A DNA stretch of 35,076 bases from Clostridiales bacterium (GTDB lineage Bacteria; Bacillota; Clostridia; Oscillospirales; Oscillospiraceae), in NCBI GenBank assembly GCA_012520395.1, contig JAAYOL010000009.1, positions 1 to 35,076 of the forward strand. The letters are read 5' to 3'. The notes beneath the pieces are model-generated. The model saw only the letters and a program-made list of their open reading frames with translations. It made no database searches and was not told where the DNA came from. How positions within the stretch are numbered: position 1 is the stretch's first letter; each line of letters begins with the position of its first letter. Positions 33,555-35,076 of the stretch are shown one piece after another. The translations under genes were made by a program, and so were the position numbers.

Positions 33555-33668
33555 TTATCTGCAGCAGGTAGACGAGCCAAGGCCGTTGCCACAGCAGCAG
33601 CACAGGACGATCAGGATTATAATAATCCAACAGCAGTTGTCACCGCCGCCGAAACCGCCAAATCCCAT
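33555..33668 (-). CDS. 37-residue Cys-rich membrane peptide
   Basis: A very small gene that is easy to miss. The ATG at 33668 has a near-perfect AGGAGGTG SD 4 nt upstream. The product has a Gly/Phe-rich head (MGFGGFGGGDN), Cys12-Cys13, a W-I-I-I-I-L-I-V-L helix, a run of four Cys (23-26), a Gly/Ser stretch and Cys35-Cys36-Arg. That makes 8 Cys in 37 residues. Similar tiny Gly-rich, Cys-rich membrane peptides occur in clostridia and some bacilli (YjcZ-like style), and some are spore- or coat-associated, but I cannot assign a family. It is followed by its own hairpin and preceded by the SLH gene 59 nt away in the same direction. Confidence 0.72.
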   Translation of the reverse strand: MGFGGFGGGDNCCWIIIILIVLCCCCGNGLGSSTCCR

Positions 33669-33727
33669 GGGACACCTCCTAATAAGTTGTGAGTCTTGCG
33701 ACCCACTACATATTATGCAGGGTCAGC

Positions 33728-34813
33728 TTATGTGTTGATTGAAGCATTTATATACCGATTCAGCATTGTGCAGACCTCTGCACGGGTCGCGGTGCCCTTG
33801 GGATCAAATTCACCGGTATCCCGGCCTCTGAGTATTCCTGCACGCTGGGCTTGATATACGGCCGACTTTGCCCATGAGCTGATAAGACGGTCATCGCTGA
33901 AGGTAGATCCGGAGACCGTATCGGCCAATACCAGACCCTGAAAATCGGCAAAGCGCATAATTACCAGGGACATCTGTTCCCTCGTTATAGATTGGTTCGG
34001 CTGGAATGTGCCATCCTCGAAGCCGTTTACTATTCCGTTCTGGGCGGCCCAAGCCACATACGGCCCGTACCACTCGGATATATTAACGTCGGCAAATGGC
34101 GTGGAAGCGTATAGTGTAGTGTTCACGCCGCAAATACGACCAATTACTGTTACAAACATGGCGCGGCTCATCATATAATTCGGCTCAAAGAGCTGCTGGC
34201 CCATACCATTTACATAACCGTTGAGCGCCAGGTATAGGATGTTGTCCCTTGCCCAATGGTTATCAATATCCGTAAAGCTCCATGCGGCGGGAATTGCTCC
34301 GCTTTGCAGCGTAGAATATCCCCCGTTGACAGAAATGGTCGCGCTGTCAGAAAAGACTGTGAACTCGACAAAAGTGTTTTCGGCCGCAAAATAGCGGTTA
34401 TTCGCAGTTATCGTCTGCCCCTTCCCTACTAGCTTGCCGTCAGAAACATTGATAACCGATCCGCTCAGATCGGTTATGCGGGCAGTACCGGAAATTAGAT
34501 TTATGCTTCCACCTGTCCCGATGTTCACGGTGCCGCCGCGGGAAAGATAGAGCTTCTTATAATTATAGGCAAAGTTTTCGCCGGACGGCAGGGTTACCGC
34601 CGTCTGAGCCAGGCGCGTTGTCATGGTGTCTTTTAGCTTGCCCAGCGACTCCTCAATAAGACCCTCTGCCCTGTTGAGTATATTTGATATGTAATCTGGA
34701 AGATAGCTCAGGGAAATCAAGGGGTCATCCGCCCCACCGGGAGAGGCGGCGTAAGCCGGGGCAAAAGACGCTATGGCGGCTATAACCAGAATTAAAGCAA
34801 GTAATCGTTTCAA
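33728..34813 (-). CDS. Secreted protein with three C-terminal SLH repeats
   Basis: A 361-residue exported protein. Signal peptide about 1-22 (A-P-A-Y-A-A). Residues about 30-75 are helical, and about 75-170 are beta-rich with repetitive Gly/Thr/Ser motifs (G-G-T-V-N-I-G-T-G-G-S-I-N-L-I-S-G-T), perhaps a small beta-helix or adhesin-like part. Three SLH repeats lie at about 180-230, 240-290 and 305-355, with F-x-D-(I/V) starts and P-x-x-x-x-(S/T)-R-x-x. The start codon is TTG at 34813 with GGAGGT 6 nt upstream. It is probably anchored to wall polymer, like the SLH protein at 509-1606, but with the SLH block at the opposite end. Confidence 0.88.
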   Translation of the reverse strand: MKRLLALILVIAAIASFAPAYAASPGGADDPLISLSYLPDYISNILNRAEGLIEESLGKLKDTMTTRLAQTAVTLPSGENFAYNYKKLYLSRGGTVNIGTGGSINLISGTARITDLSGSVINVSDGKLVGKGQTITANNRYFAAENTFVEFTVFSDSATISVNGGYSTLQSGAIPAAWSFTDIDNHWARDNILYLALNGYVNGMGQQLFEPNYMMSRAMFVTVIGRICGVNTTLYASTPFADVNISEWYGPYVAWAAQNGIVNGFEDGTFQPNQSITREQMSLVIMRFADFQGLVLADTVSGSTFSDDRLISSWAKSAVYQAQRAGILRGRDTGEFDPKGTATRAEVCTMLNRYINASINT

Positions 34814-34859
34814 CTAAAGACCTCCAGACATACGCTTTTGCCGACCAGATGTTTTTGAC

Positions 34860-34888
34860 ATTATAACAAATGATTCAAGTATTTTCAA
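34860..34888 (-). promoter_or_regulatory. Promoter of the C-terminal SLH gene
   Basis: Minus-strand TTGAAA (34883-34888), 17-nt spacer, perfect TATAAT (34860-34865). The leader is about 40 nt. The AT-rich remainder to 35076 shows no gene. Confidence 0.72.
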
Positions 34889-35076
34889 CAAAATGCGCAA
34901 AACAGGCTACTTGGTATAATATTCTTATATATTTGCTCTAATATCGTATAATATTTCTTGTATTTCTTTATCTTTTGTGTCATTATAATGTATTATAAAT
35001 ACTAATTTGTAACCACAAAATAAATAAAGCAATAGTCATCGTATGTTTTCGGTAAAATAGGAATGCAGAAAAAGGT

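Noticed and set aside
1..35076. CRISPR array, tRNA/rRNA genes or insertion sequences
   Set aside because: No regularly spaced repeats, no cloverleaf or rRNA-like stretches and no transposase frames were seen on either strand; the only recombinase is XerD.

Overview
The window looks like a chromosomal segment of an anaerobic, endospore-forming Firmicute of the class Clostridia (an Oscillospirales/Ruminococcaceae-like lineage is my best guess from protein style only). The reasons are the SigH-type sigma factor, the SpoIIM- and SpoIID-type proteins, the S-layer-homology (SLH) proteins, the YrzE/YajC/Tgt/QueA neighbourhood, strong Shine-Dalgarno (SD) sites, several TTG/GTG starts and a Firmicute-type LexA box. 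No rRNA, tRNA, insertion sequence, prophage or CRISPR array is visible. Most of the window is core genome, and the interest lies in leaders, small genes and damaged genes.

Layout. 1-2.7 kb: a small unknown protein, a secreted three-SLH protein and an unknown two-helix membrane protein. 2.7-5.4 kb (minus): a YyaL/DUF255 thioredoxin-fold protein and a maltose/galactoside O-acetyltransferase. 5.7-11.5 kb (minus): an oligopeptide ABC transporter operon, oppB-oppC-oppD-oppF-oppA, behind a near-consensus promoter. 11.6-12.3 kb: a decayed scrap of a second yyaL-like gene and a Cu/Zn superoxide dismutase gene with a TTG start. 12.5-15.4 kb (minus): Nif3-like protein, TrmK, a DUF1858 protein, a zinc-ribbon protein and sigH. 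15.4-19.3 kb (minus): ruvC-ruvA-ruvB followed by glmM, whose leader can fold in two mutually exclusive ways around its SD. 19.4-21 kb (minus): spoIIM-xerD. 21.3-25.7 kb (minus): spoIID-like gene, queA, tgt, yajC, yrzE.

25.8-28.9 kb (plus): a consensus-like promoter, a lysine riboswitch and the asd-dapA-dapB lysine/diaminopimelate operon. The asd frame carries a TAA at codon 213 in otherwise intact sequence. 29-32.3 kb (minus): a radical-SAM protein (TIGR03916-like) and its TIGR03915-like partner, behind a promoter with a palindromic LexA box, then a VanW-family gene and a probably broken small membrane ORF. 32.4-35 kb: a zinc-ribbon/two-helix membrane protein (plus), a 37-residue Cys-rich membrane peptide and a second three-SLH protein (both minus).

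Strongest points for follow-up: the internal stop in asd under lysine-riboswitch control; the SOS-box-controlled TIGR03916/TIGR03915 pair; the switch-like glmM leader and the hairpin covering the spoIIM start; the tiny Cys-rich peptide; and the yyaL relic. I did not find a large undescribed multi-gene system. The best candidate for uncharacterised biology is the SOS-linked radical-SAM pair.
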